DNA of 64,000 nt from Saprospiraceae bacterium (GTDB lineage Bacteria; Bacteroidota; Bacteroidia; Chitinophagales; Saprospiraceae), in NCBI GenBank assembly GCA_021604865.1, contig BQJU01000003.1, positions 62,001 to 126,000 of the forward strand. Direction: 5' to 3'. This document shows, piece by piece, positions 35,128-45,400 of the stretch. A program made the translations under genes and the position numbers. How positions within the stretch are numbered: position 1 is the first letter of the stretch; every line of letters begins with the position of its first letter. Below the pieces are notes generated by a model. That model saw only the letters and a list, made by a program, of their open reading frames with translations. It did no database searches and was not told the origin of the DNA.

Positions 35128-35815
35128 AATCAAATGCCTGATTATTGATGATGAACCCATCGCCCAACGGATACTGGAAGGTTATATCGCTGATTTACAC
35201 GATCTGACATTGGTGGGAAAGTGCAACAATGCTTTGGAGGCTCGCGAAGTACTCAGAAAAGAAACCGTGAACCTAATGCTGCTCGATATTGAGATGCCGA
35301 AATTGAAAGGACTGAGTTTTGTCAGAACATTAACCAATCCACCTGCCGTCATTATCACCACCGCTCATCGCGAGTTTGCCTTGGAGGGGTATGAATTGGA
35401 AATCCTCGATTATTTACTGAAACCAATCTCATTCGAGCGTTTTTTAAAAGCAATAAACCGATATAAAAAGAACCAAATAATTCAAGCAACCCCTACCACT
35501 TCAGAAACGGATCCAAACAATTTCCTCTACGTAAAAAGCGACCGAAAAACCGTCAAAATCAACTTTACTGATATCCTCTACATCGAAGGGATGAGCAATT
35601 ATATCAAAATCCATGCAGAGGATCAAGTGTATGTGGTCTATGCCTCTTTGTCCAAGATATTGCTGGATCTGGATATTTCTTTCATCCGGATTCACAAATC
35701 ATTTATCATCAACAAGTATAAAGTTCAGGCTTTCACCAATGATTACCTGGAATTGGGTGGTAAACAACTGCCCATCGGAAAATCATATCAACGGGAAGTT
35801 GTACAGCAATTGTAA
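35114..35815 (+). CDS. LytTR family response regulator
   Basis: A 233-residue transcription regulator, partner of the kinase just upstream with overlapping reading frames. The receiver domain has the acidic pair (IIDDEP), the phosphorylated Asp58 (MLLDIEMP), Thr/Ser (IITTAHREF) and Lys (LLKPISFERF). The C-terminal LytTR DNA-binding domain spans ~140-233 (DILYIEGMSNYIKI, FIRIHKSFIINKYKV, LPIGKSYQ). The ATGs at 35114 and 35120 are both usable; the choice changes two residues. Confidence 0.93.
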   Translation: MFMPKIKCLIIDDEPIAQRILEGYIADLHDLTLVGKCNNALEAREVLRKETVNLMLLDIEMPKLKGLSFVRTLTNPPAVIITTAHREFALEGYELEILDYLLKPISFERFLKAINRYKKNQIIQATPTTSETDPNNFLYVKSDRKTVKINFTDILYIEGMSNYIKIHAEDQVYVVYASLSKILLDLDISFIRIHKSFIINKYKVQAFTNDYLELGGKQLPIGKSYQREVVQQL

Positions 35816-36080
35816 TTTTAGCGAAACGACCTCTAAGAACCTGATAAGCAACCTTTTCCACCTTATCCTGTCTTTAGACATAATTGGATTGGGCTTGCTT
35901 GTAGATAACCATTGGGACAAAGGCACTACCTACAAACAAGTTTAGGCCATCTGCATAGGTAGAGATTAGCTGTTGCTATACCCAAACATGATCTTCGTCT
36001 TTTATCCTAAGCAGGTTGCCAAAAAACACTGATATTTAAAACATCTAACTCATTAGTTTAAAAGCAAAAGAAATCACCCG

Positions 36081-38564
36081 ATGAAAAAAAAACTGGTCCC
36101 ACTTTGCCTGTTTTGCCTACATTTTACCCTTTCTGCACAAAACCTCGATTTAAACAAAAAACAACTCCAAGCCACTCGGGTCATGGAAGCCCCTCAACTG
36201 GATGGTGTCTTAGATGAAGCTATCTGGCTAAACGCACCTTTTGCAACAGATTTTGTGCAACAGCAACCCAATCCCGGACAAACACCCAGTCAGCCTACTG
36301 AAATCAAAATCATCTACGACAACACAGGGATTTACGTGGGTGCTGTCATGTACGATTCCCATCCGGATAGCATCCTTAAGGAACTATCTCAACGCGATCA
36401 ACTCGGTAATACCGATTGGTTTGGCATTTTTATCGATGCGTACCGCGATGGAATCAATGGAGTAAGTTTTATTGTAACCCCAGCTGGTGTTCAGTTTGAC
36501 GCCAAGTACTCAACATTTGGTGAGGATGAATCATGGGATGCTGTATGGGAAGGTAAAACCAAAATCACTTCAGAAGGCTGGGTGGCAGAAATGAAAATCC
36601 CCTATTCCGCCATCCGCTTTCCGGACCGTAACGAACAAACCTGGCACCTTAACTTCGGACGCATGATTCGCCGGCAACAGCAAAAGAGCTTTTGGAGTGA
36701 GGTTGACCCCAATAAAAATGGTTTTCTCAACCAGGCTGGCTACCTAACCAATATCCAGGACATAAAATCCCCTATCCGACTACAAGCCACACCTTTTTTA
36801 GCGGTATATGCTCAACATTATCATGATCGACAAGGCGATCCCAAAAATTCCTTTGGCCGCTCCTTCAATGGTGGTATGGATATCAAATATGGTATTAGTG
36901 ATGCCTTTACACTGGATATGACCCTCATCCCCGACTTTGGAGAGGCCCAATCCGATAATCAAGTGCTTAACCTCTCTCCATTTGAAGTTCAATTTGATGA
37001 AAATCGCCAATTTTTCACAGAAGGAACGGAATTGTTTAATAAAGGCGGACTCTTCTACAGCCGACGTATTGGTGGGACTCCACTAAGGTATTACGATGTG
37101 GAAGACCACTTGGTTGATGGAGAAGAAATTGTCTCGAATCCCGATGTAGCACAACTATACAATGCCACCAAAATATCCGGAAGAAACAGCAAAGGACTGG
37201 GTATCGGTTTTTTTAATGCTACGGAAGGCCGTAGGAAAGCCGTTATCCAAAATGCTGAAGGAGAGGAACGCGAGTTTGAGACCTCCCCATTAACCAATTA
37301 CAATGTGTTGGTTTTGGATCAAAATCTTAAAAACAATTCCTTCGCTACCTTGATCAATACCACAGTGCTGCGTTCTGGTCCGGAGTATGACGCTAATGTC
37401 ACTGGCGGGGTATTTACCATACGGAATAAGGCCAATTCTTACGCTATTAGTGGTAGTGGCGCTGTATCTCAGAAATATTTTTCTGATAAAACTGATCTTG
37501 GACATGCCTGGGAGATCGGATTGAGGAAAAGTAGTGGAGAATGGCAATGGGGCATTGAATATGAAGAAGAAAGTGACACCTATGACCCCAATGATCTTGG
37601 TTTTAATTCCAACAACAATGGAAGAGAATTCGACTTCTGGACGGAATACAATAAATACAAGTCCTTTTGGGGCTTCAACCGTGGTGGAATAGGTATTTGG
37701 ACCGGCTACGAACGCTTGTATAGCCCAAATGTTTATACGGAATATGGGGTAGAAGGTTGGGTTTGGGCGGAGACCAAAAATTTTTGGAATATCAACCTGT
37801 TCTCTTACCACGAACCTTTTACAACCTACGATTATTTTGAAACTCGGACTGAAGGGCGATTTTATCGCAACCCTAAAATACATAACTATGGTTTTAGCAT
37901 CAGCAGTGATAGCCGTAAAAGATTCCGCTTGCAAACGAATAGCAATTTAACCACGACCAATGAAAAGGGTCGTTACAATCTAAACGCCAGTGTTTCCGGA
38001 CGATATCGAGTCAATGACAAACTCAATTTTGAACTAGAAGTAGGCCGTTTTGAAGCCCCCCGCAGTGTTGGTTTTGTGGATAAATTGGAAAACACCTTCA
38101 TCGATCCGGGAACGGGTGAACCAACAGAACAAGTTGACGTCATCTTTGGCCGGCGCGACCAACTGACTTTTGAGAATATATTCAACACCCGTTATAACTT
38201 TAGCGCCAATATGGCCCTTTCTTTCCGGCTCCGCCATTATTGGTCGAAAGTAGCCTATGAAAGCTTTCATCATTTAGATAAAAAAGGCAATCTTGCTGCT
38301 ACTGACTATGATGACACACATGATCGCAATTTTAATGCCTTTACAATTGACATGGTGTATCGCTGGCGTTTTGCTCCCGGCAGTGATGTATATATCGTAT
38401 GGAAAAATGCCATCTTCGGCGAGGAGGATTTTGTTCGCCATGGCTATTTCAAAAACATGAATGGCTTGTTTAAAGAACCCCAGACTAACAGCATTTCACT
38501 TAAAGTCATTTATTACCTGGATTATTTGCAGTTTGCAAAACGAAAAACGCAAATGGGCAGTTGA
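36081..38564 (+). CDS. DUF5916 outer-membrane protein with carbohydrate-binding-like N-terminal domain
   Basis: An 827-residue exported protein. After a signal peptide (MKKKLVPLCLFCLHFTLSAQ) the N-terminal domain (~25-230) matches the CBM9-like fold used with DUF5916: MEAPQLDGVLDEAIWLNAP, IKIIYDNTGIYVGAVMYD, WFGIFIDAYRDG and EMKIPYSAIRF. The larger C-terminal DUF5916 part has many amphipathic strands (YGISDAFTLDMTLIPDFGEAQSDNQV, then SFRLRHYWSK) and ends in YYLDYLQF, consistent with a beta-barrel. Proposed role: surface binding or uptake of a glycan or peptide, not proven. It lies 265 bp after the LytTR regulator. Confidence 0.85.
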   Translation: MKKKLVPLCLFCLHFTLSAQNLDLNKKQLQATRVMEAPQLDGVLDEAIWLNAPFATDFVQQQPNPGQTPSQPTEIKIIYDNTGIYVGAVMYDSHPDSILKELSQRDQLGNTDWFGIFIDAYRDGINGVSFIVTPAGVQFDAKYSTFGEDESWDAVWEGKTKITSEGWVAEMKIPYSAIRFPDRNEQTWHLNFGRMIRRQQQKSFWSEVDPNKNGFLNQAGYLTNIQDIKSPIRLQATPFLAVYAQHYHDRQGDPKNSFGRSFNGGMDIKYGISDAFTLDMTLIPDFGEAQSDNQVLNLSPFEVQFDENRQFFTEGTELFNKGGLFYSRRIGGTPLRYYDVEDHLVDGEEIVSNPDVAQLYNATKISGRNSKGLGIGFFNATEGRRKAVIQNAEGEEREFETSPLTNYNVLVLDQNLKNNSFATLINTTVLRSGPEYDANVTGGVFTIRNKANSYAISGSGAVSQKYFSDKTDLGHAWEIGLRKSSGEWQWGIEYEEESDTYDPNDLGFNSNNNGREFDFWTEYNKYKSFWGFNRGGIGIWTGYERLYSPNVYTEYGVEGWVWAETKNFWNINLFSYHEPFTTYDYFETRTEGRFYRNPKIHNYGFSISSDSRKRFRLQTNSNLTTTNEKGRYNLNASVSGRYRVNDKLNFELEVGRFEAPRSVGFVDKLENTFIDPGTGEPTEQVDVIFGRRDQLTFENIFNTRYNFSANMALSFRLRHYWSKVAYESFHHLDKKGNLAATDYDDTHDRNFNAFTIDMVYRWRFAPGSDVYIVWKNAIFGEEDFVRHGYFKNMNGLFKEPQTNSISLKVIYYLDYLQFAKRKTQMGS

Positions 38565-38576
38565 TATTGGATTGCG

Positions 38577-38584
38577 TACTTTTG
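38577..38584 (+). promoter_or_regulatory. Possible -7 box (TACTTTTG) upstream of the gluconokinase gene
   Basis: It fits the Bacteroidota -7 consensus TAnnTTTG exactly. However, it lies only 17 bp before the ATG, so the message would have a leader of about ten bases, and no -33 TTG element stands at the usual 19-21 bp spacing. Low certainty. Confidence 0.3.
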
Positions 38585-38600
38585 CAAAAACGCAAAACCA

Positions 38601-40073
38601 ATGCACTATCTCCTACCCATCGACATTGGCACCACCAGTACCAAAATCCTGGCAGTATCAACCCAGGGAAGAACCTTGGCCAAGGTAGACAAGTCATATC
38701 CTACACTACATCCCGAACCGGATTGGTCGGAGCAGGATCCCGAGTTGATTGTGACGTGCATTCTCGAGGGAATTCATGAAGTGGTGAAGAAAGTTGGCAC
38801 TCCACCACTAGCTGTCAGTTTTAGCTGTGCGATGCATAGTCTGATTGCTATGGATCATTCAGGCAATGCACTTACCAGGGCTATCCTTTGGTCGGATGCA
38901 CGGAGTCGGCCGCAAGCAGAACAATTGAAGTCGGGGGACGAAGGCAATAGGATCTACCAGCAGACGGGTACACCAATTCACGCCATGTCGCCCTTATGCA
39001 AGCTGATCTGGTTCCGGGAAAACCAGCCGGAAGTATTGAAAAAAACGGCCTGTTTTATCGACATCAAAGGTTATGTGTTACACCGTCTTTTTGGCGAATA
39101 TTTGATTGATTATTCGCTAGCTTCAGCTACAGGTTTATTTGCTGTACAACAAAAGAAATGGTATCCGCCAGCAGTAGCATTGGCAGGGATTTCTATCGAT
39201 CAGCTGCCAAAACCAGTTCCGACATATCATCAACTCAACGACCTACCCTCCAAATTCTGCCAACAAACGGGTTTGCTCCCAAAAACACCATTTGTGATCG
39301 GAGCCAGTGATGGCTGTCTGGCCAATCTAGGGGCAATGGCTCTTGACGGATCAGCTTTGGCCATAACGTTGGGAACCAGTGGTGCCATAAGGACGGGTAG
39401 CATAGCGCCCTTCTTGCATCCGGAGGGAAAGACCTTTAGCTATCATCTCGATGATCAACTCTATATCAATGGCGGCCCTTCAAATAATGGCGGCAATGTT
39501 TTTGCCTGGATTCAGCAATCCCTCTTTAATGGTTTGGCATCTGATCAGGTATTTGAAAAGTTAACTGCTGTTCCTCCTGGAGCGGAGGGTTTATTATGTC
39601 TCCCCTGGTTGCATGGCGAACGGGCCCCACTTTGGAATGAACAAGCCACCGGAGGTTTTCTTGGATTACGCCCTCAACATGGTCCTGCAAATATGGGACG
39701 AGCAGCACTTGAGGCTCTGGCCATGAACCTGTATACCATTTTTGAAGACTTGAAGGCTATTCCCAATATCGCTGTGCAGGAAATCCGTATCAATGGTGGT
39801 TTGGCCAGGTCACCATTGGTCCGACAAATCATTGCGGATGTATTTGATCTTCCTGTGCATTTATTGGTTGGCACTGACGGTTCAGCACTAGGCGCTGCTA
39901 TGCTGGCCATGCGCGCTTTAGGGTTGATCCAAAATTACCACGAACTCGATTCCTGGATCAGTACAACATCTCTTTCAGAGCCCCATCTGGCTCACCAGCT
40001 CATTTATCAGGAGCGTTATGCTATGTTTCAAATGTTGTCCAGAAAGCTTCAACTAGTTACAGGAAAGGTTTAA
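38601..40073 (+). CDS. gntK: FGGY-family gluconokinase
   Basis: A 490-residue sugar kinase. The N-terminal ATPase signature IDIGTTSTKIL, the SFSCAMHSLIAMD block, ILWSDARSRPQAEQL, the GASDGCLANLGAMA segment, ALAITLGTSGA and the C-terminal INGGLARSPLVRQIIADV all match FGGY kinases, with the gluconate type (AMHSL and WSD) the best fit. It would phosphorylate D-gluconate to 6-phosphogluconate, feeding the pentose phosphate or Entner-Doudoroff route. No permease or dehydrogenase gene is adjacent. Xylulose or other pentulose as substrate cannot be excluded. Confidence 0.82.
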   Translation: MHYLLPIDIGTTSTKILAVSTQGRTLAKVDKSYPTLHPEPDWSEQDPELIVTCILEGIHEVVKKVGTPPLAVSFSCAMHSLIAMDHSGNALTRAILWSDARSRPQAEQLKSGDEGNRIYQQTGTPIHAMSPLCKLIWFRENQPEVLKKTACFIDIKGYVLHRLFGEYLIDYSLASATGLFAVQQKKWYPPAVALAGISIDQLPKPVPTYHQLNDLPSKFCQQTGLLPKTPFVIGASDGCLANLGAMALDGSALAITLGTSGAIRTGSIAPFLHPEGKTFSYHLDDQLYINGGPSNNGGNVFAWIQQSLFNGLASDQVFEKLTAVPPGAEGLLCLPWLHGERAPLWNEQATGGFLGLRPQHGPANMGRAALEALAMNLYTIFEDLKAIPNIAVQEIRINGGLARSPLVRQIIADVFDLPVHLLVGTDGSALGAAMLAMRALGLIQNYHELDSWISTTSLSEPHLAHQLIYQERYAMFQMLSRKLQLVTGKV

Positions 40074-40318
40074 AGCAGAAAATTTACGCTTTTTAGCTTG
40101 ACCTTTCTGGCAAGGGCCGTTTAAATTACGCTGGTTCTGGAGGTTAATACGGCTTTTAAATATCGGTGGCTTACTGCGAAAACTGTTTGAATATGAATTT
40201 GGACGTAGGGGTTGGCCATGGGGGTTTAATTTTATTGGTTGTTTAACATTCCGTACCTAAAGGCACGAACGAAAAATTTCATCGGTTTTTCTATCGGAAT
40301 CGGAGCCCTACAGGACCT

Positions 40319-41599
40319 TCACCCTTCTGCAGCGCTCAACACCACTGTGCCCACAGCACATTGAAGGCATTTATGCTGTGCACAATATTCATTTTTCAAT
40401 TGCAACAATGCCTGGCTTTGGTAGGCCGATTTTGGGGTTACACCTAGTGTCTCCCATTTCTTGATCACATTATTGTCTTCTGGGTGAAGCTCTTCGAGCA
40501 ATTGTAGCGCAAGGTCTTTATAAGATTGTTCTCCTTTATGTTTGCCGTAGAAAAATAAAAAAGGAACGATGGTATTGATGATTAAAAGGTGAACGGCATT
40601 TTTGCCCAGCCGTTTTCTCCGTTTGGCGGAAGCCCGGTCAAAAAGATAGTGGGTCTGCCAGTAGTTGGATAATTGCACCTCCAACATATTTTCAATCTCC
40701 TGCACGTTTTGTATTACGAGCACCTTGCTTAGCAAATGAACAGATTGATAAATCAAAGTAGCAAATTGAGCAATCCGAATACTCGGAAAATTGGCGGGTC
40801 GCATGCGCAAAAATTTCCAGCTGTTACCTAACATGGGGATTAATTGGTATTTCTTTTGCAAAAAAAGATACTCCTCCCGCAGCCGCTTCGGATAACTATC
40901 TACAAGGTTGTCTCCCAGCAAACCGGCCTGGCCAAATAACAAAGCTTCAATCTGGAATAAATTGTTTTTGTGTTTATGCAAAATAAGTAACGGCAATCCC
41001 CGCACCAATTGATCAAAGGGCTCAACATTGACTTTCACCCCAAAACTCCGCCCCAGCAATTGATAAAAAGTCTCCTCCCAATCAAATTTATTCCTTGCAA
41101 GACGTGTCTGCAAGCTGTACGTGCGTTGTTCTAAACGCTCCACCAATAAGCGATCGAGCCACAAATTGCGGGTGATTTCCGGCGCTTGATAAAATTGGTG
41201 TTGGCAAGGAATCCAATGTTCATTATGCTGCAATTTTAGATACATAGCAGCCATGCGAGATGAAATGCGGGATTTCAATTCTAAACAAGGGATACGGACC
41301 CCATTCTTGCGAAGAATTGGCTGATCTTCCTCCAGAACCACATGAAGGATCACATTGTCATAGGCCGCATCATTTTGGTGTTGGTGTTTTTCCCAATCAG
41401 AAGCCAACAGATGAATTTCAACATTGCCTGCCCAAAGAGTATCACCAATGCGAATGCGAGCGTCGCTAAAATCTGGTCCAGCATCAGGATTATGGGTGCC
41501 AACCTGTAAGATTTCCAGGCCCTGGCCTTCCGTAGTCAACAAATTATCATGTGCAAATCGGCGCAAGCGCCAGACGAAGTGAAGCAATTCCTCTTTCAT
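40319..41599 (-). CDS. DUF2851 family protein
   Basis: A 426-residue cytoplasmic protein typical of Bacteroidota. DUF2851 features are plain: MKEELLHFVWRLRRFAHDNL, the block VGTHNPDAGPDFSDARIRIG, WAGNVEIHLLASDWEKH, YDNVILHVVLEED and the GRSFGVKVNVEPF stretch, with a long helical C-terminal half ending in a Cys-x-x-Cys pair (KCLQCAV). Start at 41599 is the ATG of the family's usual N-terminus; the frame reaches 19 codons further. The N-terminal half resembles nuclease-like folds, but function is unknown. Confidence 0.88.
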   Translation of the reverse strand: MKEELLHFVWRLRRFAHDNLLTTEGQGLEILQVGTHNPDAGPDFSDARIRIGDTLWAGNVEIHLLASDWEKHQHQNDAAYDNVILHVVLEEDQPILRKNGVRIPCLELKSRISSRMAAMYLKLQHNEHWIPCQHQFYQAPEITRNLWLDRLLVERLEQRTYSLQTRLARNKFDWEETFYQLLGRSFGVKVNVEPFDQLVRGLPLLILHKHKNNLFQIEALLFGQAGLLGDNLVDSYPKRLREEYLFLQKKYQLIPMLGNSWKFLRMRPANFPSIRIAQFATLIYQSVHLLSKVLVIQNVQEIENMLEVQLSNYWQTHYLFDRASAKRRKRLGKNAVHLLIINTIVPFLFFYGKHKGEQSYKDLALQLLEELHPEDNNVIKKWETLGVTPKSAYQSQALLQLKNEYCAQHKCLQCAVGTVVLSAAEG

Positions 41600-41809
41600 G
41601 TTTGGCAATTTGGTAAATAAACCTTTTAATTCAGCATCACCCAACTTCAGAATCAAGTTGGGTAAGAGTAGGCGGGAACTCGGAATTAATACAGGTCTAT
41701 AAATGCCAAACCCTAGATGTTTTCACGAAAATGTTTCAAAATAAAATGCAATATACAAAATGTTTTTCAAAAATAAAATAGCCTATTGCAAGATGACTTC
41801 CAAGACCAA

Positions 41810-42307
41810 TTATTTTGAAAGCCTTTCCAGCACCTTAAAGATATAAGCGTGTTCATTCTTCTCATCAGGCTGATGTGCTTCTTCTGAAACCAATTGCCAT
41901 GCTTCCGGCTTGATTTCCGGAAAAAAAACATCCCCTTCTACTTCCAAATCTACCTCCGTCAAATAAAGGCGATCCCAAAAGGGCATGCTGCTCTCATAAA
42001 TTTGACCACCCCCTATAATAAAAGCTTCTTCTTCGCCATGATCTTCGGCAATGGAAAGTGCTTCTTCAATAGACCGTGCCACCAATGCATTGGAAGCAAC
42101 AAAATAGGGATTTCGGCTGATCACAATATTCGTTCGTTTGGGCAATGGCCGCCCGATAGAGGCAAAACAATTACGCCCCATTATTATATGATGATTCAGG
42201 GTCGTTCGTTTAAAATATTTTAAATCAGCAGGTAAATACCAGGGTATATCGTTGTCCTTGCCGATCACTCCCTTCTTTGCGGTGGCCACTATGGCTGAAA
42301 CAATCAT
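41810..42307 (-). CDS. folA: Dihydrofolate reductase
   Basis: A 165-residue enzyme reducing dihydrofolate to tetrahydrofolate with NADPH. Conserved parts: IVSAIVATAKKGVIGKDNDIPW (the W-containing loop), YFKRTTLNHHIIMGRNCFASIG, RTNIVISRN and the GGGQIYESS nucleotide loop. The ATG at 42307 matches family length (~160 residues); the frame extends 16 codons further. It is a single-copy housekeeping gene here, running away from the giant T9SS gene with a 180 bp divergent spacer. Confidence 0.93.
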   Translation of the reverse strand: MIVSAIVATAKKGVIGKDNDIPWYLPADLKYFKRTTLNHHIIMGRNCFASIGRPLPKRTNIVISRNPYFVASNALVARSIEEALSIAEDHGEEEAFIIGGGQIYESSMPFWDRLYLTEVDLEVEGDVFFPEIKPEAWQLVSEEAHQPDEKNEHAYIFKVLERLSK

Positions 42308-42489
42308 GAGCAATTTATTATAAAAAACACGTTCTAATATCGCCAAAACTACCAAACTTTCTCATTTATGCCAACGGCCTGAGGCAACATATTGTCGAGA
42401 ATACGTATCTTTAGATAAACAACCACCTAAGCTTCACCACACACAAACAATTCCAACAATATAGATTAATCGTTTGTAAACTCTGGTTC

Positions 42490-45400
42490 ATGAAACGTCT
42501 ACTATTCTTTTGCAGCTTTCTTCTGGTGTTAACCACTCAGACTTCGGCACAACCTTGTATGGCAAATGCCGGTACCATGACACTTGTTAATGACGGTGGC
42601 GGAACGGTGCCGATGGTCGTTTGTTTCGGCTCTCCCGTACAATTGATTCACAATGGCGATTATGTACTCCCTCCTTCGGCACCTGGCAATCAGGCAGGGG
42701 TGATGCTTGCCATCTTTAGTTGCCCGCCAACTGAAGAAGATATAGAATTGGATCCCTGTTTCACCAATTTCTATTGGACTGGAGAAAGCTTCGATGGGAT
42801 AAATTCGGGAGATATCCAAACGGTTGTTGGTCTTAACCATTTCTGGTTTGCACCAGTAGCTTCTGATGCCACTATTGCTCCTATCAATCACGATGCGGAT
42901 GGAGACGATTGCTTTGATATCAACCTGATGGAAGCCTACGAGTTTACCTTTCTCAATGAAATAATGATCTCTCTTATTAACCAAGACAACTGCGCCGGAG
43001 AGGTCACCATCCAGATTACAGGAGGGTATCCGGAATTATTCCCAGGTAGCTACCTGGTTACAAATGCTGGCGCTGGCACCCTTACCCAAAGTGGTGCTTC
43101 AGGAGAAATCATCACCATCAGCAACCTGAATAATGGTGACAGCTACGCCATTAGCATGATTGATGATGGCAATGGTTGTAGCGCCAATTTTAGCGGTGGG
43201 CCTATCACAACCACGACCTCTGATCCGAGTTTTACCTTCCCTGACTTTTGTGAGGGAGCCAGTAATGGCCCTTCGAGTATCACTACTCCTGGCGGAACCT
43301 TTGCGTTGAGCCCTCCTCCCGGAGACGGTGCAGGCATCAATACCATTAGCGGAGAAATTTCAGGAGGTGTTGCCAACAATACCTACTCTGTCATTTACAC
43401 CACTCCAGGTCCTTGTCCAACAACTAGTGCACCGGTTTTGGTGACCGTATTACCTGCACCACCACCGCCGATGGTTGGCAGCTTTTTCCAGATCTGTCCG
43501 GGCGAGTCATTCGCCATTATTCCTACAGGAACTGGTGGCATTTTTAACTTTTATGATAATCCTGGGTTAGGCATTCCCATTGCTTCAGGTGTTCCTTTTG
43601 ATCCTTCGGGTATCGTGACACCGGGTATCGTGACCACCTTTTACGTTACAGAAACCAATGCTGGAGGGTGCGAAAGTCCACCAACACCATTTAATGTCTT
43701 GGTACTTAATTTGGGTCAGCCCATTGTTATTCCCAGTGCTGTAACGGCCTGCTCAGGCACTGACATTACAATTACTCCCCTTACGGGAAATGGGCAAGTG
43801 CCGGCTACTTTCAATTTTTATAGTGACGCAGGATTGAACACTTTATTGGCTTCTGGTCCTTCATATACATTCACGGCTACAACCTCCCAGGTCATCTGGA
43901 TCACCGAAGAGGTCAGCGGCTGTGAGAGTATGGCAGTTACCTTTTCCGTGACAATTTCTCCGCCGCCACCGCCACCAATAGTGATCAGTCAAACTATCTG
44001 TGTCAATGCTCCAATTCCGGTCTTCAATGCTGCGGGAACAGGCGGCACCTTCAACTGGTACGATATTGATCCTGCTCTTGGTAGTCCGGCTCCAATCTTT
44101 ACTGGCAATAGTTTCACACCACCAGTCAATCCTGCCATACCGAATACTTACACCTATTGGGTTACTGAAGTCAATGTCAATGGTTGTGAGGGCAACGCCA
44201 GCATTTTCACCCTAACCATACTCCCTGGCCCAGCGGTACCATTGACAAACGATCCCGCACCCATTTGTATCAATGATCCTGCACCGGCCTTACTGGCATT
44301 TGGCGGAGGAGGCTTCTTAAGTTGGTACGACCAGAATCCTACACTTGGTGGTCCTCCGATAGGCAGTGGTAGCCCCTTTTTTCCTGCTATTAATACTTCT
44401 ATCCCAGGGACCATAAATTTCTGGGTCACAGAAACCAATGCAGGCGGCTGTGAAGGCAACGCGACCATGGTAACAGTAACCATCACTGCCGGCCCCAACC
44501 CTCCAATAGTATCCAACCCACCACCAATTTGTGCCAATACTGCTCCGCCACAATTGATGGCTATCGGTACTGGTGGTATCCTCAATTGGTACAATCAAGA
44601 CCCAATAGGAGGTGGAGCGACGCCTATTGGAACAGGGTCCCCTTTTACACCTCCGCTCAATACCAGTATTCCTGGTAATTACCAATTCTGGGTAACCGAA
44701 ATCAATACGAGTGGTTGTGAAGGAGCCGCAGCAATAGTTACCGTGGTGGTCAATGCACCGCTGCCTCCTCCCAATACCACCCCTACCGCACAGGTTTGTG
44801 TCAATACGCCACCTCCTGTACTGACGGCAAATGGACAGGGTATTTCTCTCAATTGGTACGACCAGGATCCGACAACAGGAATGATTATACCTATCGGCAA
44901 TGGTTCCCCTTTTGCACCACCACTCAACACGTCCATACCAGGCACAACAACCTATTGGGTCACTGCGGTAGATGCAGCAGGTTGTGAAAGCCTTCCCAAT
45001 CAGGTCGTCGTCACGGTGAATGACTACCCCATTTCAAGTTTCACCACCGATTGCGCTGCTGATTTAATGAGTTACACCATCAACCTCAATACCGATGGGA
45101 CCCAGGTCAACTCCAATTTTGGTGTGGTCACCGATAATGAAGATGGGACTTTTACCATAAGCAATATTCCGGCGGGACAAGCTGTCGTGCTGACCATTGG
45201 CAATAGCACAACTATGTGTAGTGAATTATTTGATGTGGATGCTCCTGATTGTAATTGTCCAACGGTAGCGATACCCGTTAGTCAGGGAAATGAAACTATT
45301 TGTGAAGGAGAAACCATTCCGATGCTAGCGGTTACCTCAGAAGCTGGGCTGGTTGTCAATTGGTATGATGCCCTTTCCGGGGGGAATTTGCTGGCAAGTA